Shown here piece after piece: positions 5,026-6,347 of a stretch of 6,347 bases of DNA. The first letter of the stretch is position 1. The number at the start of each line of letters is the position of its first letter. Origin of the DNA: an uncultured Campylobacter sp. (GTDB lineage Bacteria > Campylobacterota > Campylobacteria > Campylobacterales > Campylobacteraceae); NCBI RefSeq assembly GCF_937949835.1, contig NZ_CALEDC010000201.1, positions 1 to 6,347 of the forward strand, in the 5' to 3' direction. The notes beneath the pieces are model-generated. The model ran no database searches. It saw only the letters and a program-made list of their open reading frames with translations, and was not told where the DNA came from. The translations under genes were made by a program, and so were the position numbers.

Positions 5026-5661
5026 ATGAAAAAAGTAGCAATCATCGGAGCAAACGGAAAATCAGGTAGCGCGCTAGTTGTGGAGGCGCTAAGGCAGGGC
5101 TACGACGTAACGGGCTTCGCGCGAAACAAAGAGTATGAAAATGGTGCCATCAAGCTCGTGCATAAGGACGTTTTTGAGCTTAGCAAGGCCGATTTGGCGG
5201 GCTTTGACATCGTCATCAGTGCGGTCGCTGCATGGACGCCGCAGACCTTCCCGCTTCACGCGAAAATGACGCAGCACATCGCGGAGCTGCTAAGCGGCAC
5301 GCAAACGAGACTTTTCGTCATCGGCGGTGCGGGCGTGTTATACACAGACGCTTCGCGCAAGACGCGCCTGATGGATACTCCGAGCTTCCCGGCTGAGTAT
5401 ATGGGCGTAGCCGAGGCGACTGCGGCGAGCTACGAGGTGCTAAAAGCGAGCAAAAATTTGATCTGGACCTACGTGATCCCTGCCGCGGAATACGACGCAA
5501 ACGCCGCTCGCACGGGCTCATACGTCCTCGGAGGCGACGAGCTGATCCTAAACGGCAAGGGCAAAAGCTACATCGGCTACGCAGACCTCGCGCTCGCCGT
5601 AATAGATGAGATCAAGGCGCGAAAATTTATCGGCAAGCCGTTTACGGCGGTCGGCGAATAA
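5026..5661 (+). CDS. NAD(P)H-binding reductase-like protein (NmrA/YwnB-like)
   Basis: Rossmann-fold protein of 211 residues from the atypical short-chain dehydrogenase group with a PF13460-type NAD(P)-binding domain. The nucleotide loop G8-ANG11-KSG14 lies at the very N-terminus after the first beta strand (KKVAIIG), and R33 in FARN could contact the NADP phosphate. DIVISAVAAW (61-70) and LFVIGGAGVLY (96-106) are typical strand 4 and strand 5 segments, and YADLALAVIDEI (185-196) closes the domain. There is no classical Y-x3-K catalytic pair, as in relatives that act as redox sensors or quinone-type reductases. The ATG at 5026 is preceded by AAAGGAT. No separate promoter is evident, so it may be cotranscribed with the cupin gene 211 bases upstream. 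Substrate unknown. Confidence 0.85.
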   Translation: MKKVAIIGANGKSGSALVVEALRQGYDVTGFARNKEYENGAIKLVHKDVFELSKADLAGFDIVISAVAAWTPQTFPLHAKMTQHIAELLSGTQTRLFVIGGAGVLYTDASRKTRLMDTPSFPAEYMGVAEATAASYEVLKASKNLIWTYVIPAAEYDANAARTGSYVLGGDELILNGKGKSYIGYADLALAVIDEIKARKFIGKPFTAVGE

Positions 5662-5677
5662 TGTGGCGTTGCCGCGT

Positions 5678-5904
5678 GTAAATTTTAACTGCGCGGCGCA
5701 GCAAAATTCTAACGTAAATTTTAAATCGTATAGCGCGGTAAAATTCTAACGTAAATTTAAAATTTAGCAGCAAAGCAAGCTCGGGCTTTAATCAAAATTT
5801 AGCGCCAGGACAAAGCCTATGTTTGAATTAAAATTTAGAGCTAGCTACGGTTTGAAATTAAAATTTAGCGGCGGAGCCGAACTCAAGCTAAAATTTAAAA
5901 TTTA
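5678..5904 (+). repeat. A/T-GC repeat cluster after the reductase gene
   Basis: No gene is seen. Units beginning GTAAATTTTAA occur at 5678-5704 and 5714-5743, and GTAAATTTAAAA begins at 5751. AAAATTCTAACGTAAATTT is repeated exactly at 5703-5721 and 5740-5758 (period 37). Then AAAATTTAG recurs about every 30 bases, including TTTGAATTAAAATTTAG (5822-5838) and a near copy at 5851-5868. The cluster resembles the repeat stretch at 2534-3128. No clear terminator for the reductase gene is visible. Confidence 0.55.
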
Positions 5905-6347
5905 ACGGCAACGGTAGCGGTTACCGCGGTGCTAATGACGGCGGCTAGTGCGTTTGCTATAACATCGGTGGCGATTATATTCGAATAATAGCGGCGGTGG
6001 CGATAGCAGCGATTGTATTCACGACACGGCAGCAGTGGTAATGAGCAGCGGTAGCGGCTGCAATGATGGTAGGCGACAGCGGCGTGGATGGCGGTATTAA
6101 CGCCAGCCGTAATACAGCGGGCGGTAGCAAGAATATAATGAACGGCGCCGCGGCGATTGCAAACAATAGCCGTAAAGATGATAAGCGATGGTAGCGTAAC
6201 GGCAAGCAGCAATAGTGATCTGCTGTAAATATAATGAATGGTAGCAGCGACGGTGACAATGTCGGCAAAGATAATGTAGTAGTAGCGACGATAGCGGTAG
6301 TAGCGGTAGACGGGGATAGTCGCACTATCGGTATCAGTGGCGCGCGG
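5905..6347. repeat. Triplet-like low-complexity DNA with GGTAGC cores
   Basis: Dominated by short GCG, GGT, AGC and GAT words. GGTAGC recurs at 5913, 6050, 6123, 6190 and 6240, and GGTAGT/GGTAGA variants follow near 6300. A block starting AATATAATGAA(C/T)GG occurs at 6132-6145 and 6228-6241, 96 bp apart. Open frames exist on both strands but have low-complexity products (Ala, Ile, Ser, Thr, Leu runs on the - strand), no RBS and no recognisable domain. It may be degenerate repeat DNA or a decayed repetitive gene. It runs off the window. Confidence 0.45.

Noticed and set aside
5895..6325. Long - strand frames in the low-complexity tail
   Set aside because: The products are runs of Ala, Ile, Ser, Thr and Leu with no RBS or domain; they reflect the repeat composition.
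6234..6347. + strand frame open to the window end (NIMNGSSDGDNVGKDN...)
   Set aside because: It is only about 38 codons, lacks an RBS and lies in repeat DNA; it cannot be judged without the sequence beyond the window.

Overview
The window looks like chromosomal DNA from a Campylobacterota species, most likely an oral-type Campylobacter with fairly high GC (C. gracilis, C. showae or C. rectus would fit). The signs are TATAAT -10 boxes without recognisable -35 boxes before several genes, AAGGA-type ribosome binding sites, and intergenic DNA packed with A/T-only palindromes such as AAATTTTAAAATTT between GC-rich spacers. The species assignment is inference.

Layout from the left: (1) the 3' part of ribD (riboflavin synthesis, + strand), entering at the last zinc-ligand cysteine of its deaminase domain. 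(2) A visibly AT-richer block on the - strand, about 755-2530, with three membrane-protein genes, each behind its own TATAAT box. The outer two (755-1321 and 1925-2503) are diverged paralogues whose promoter-to-start leaders have the same layout and length. The middle one (1384-1767) is a 127-codon frame broken by one in-frame TAA. (3) About 600 bp (2534-3128) without a convincing gene, filled with A/T palindromes. (4) A CDF-family zinc/cobalt/cadmium exporter on the - strand (3129-4085) with His-rich ends. (5) A small - strand gene remnant with a good promoter and RBS but a one-base frameshift (4138-4271). (6) A divergent + strand unit: a cupin protein (4440-4814) and an NAD(P)H-binding reductase-like protein (5026-5661). 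(7) About 690 bp without a gene: A/T-repeat units, then triplet-like low-complexity DNA running off the window.

The most distinctive regulatory element precedes the cupin. A near-consensus sigma70 promoter (TTGACA-17-TATACT) is bracketed by two copies of one dyad, GYTGTAA-N9-TTACAAC. One overlaps the -35 box and the other lies just past the expected transcription start. This looks like twin operators for an unidentified repressor, and the cupin and reductase would form a small inducible unit, perhaps for reactive electrophile, quinone or redox stress. That role is inferred from family and architecture, not shown.

No rRNA, tRNA, CRISPR array, transposase or integrase was recognised. I see no clear evidence of a wholly new system. 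The best candidates for follow-up are the twin-operator promoter, the paralogous membrane-protein cluster, and the patterned intergenic repeats.
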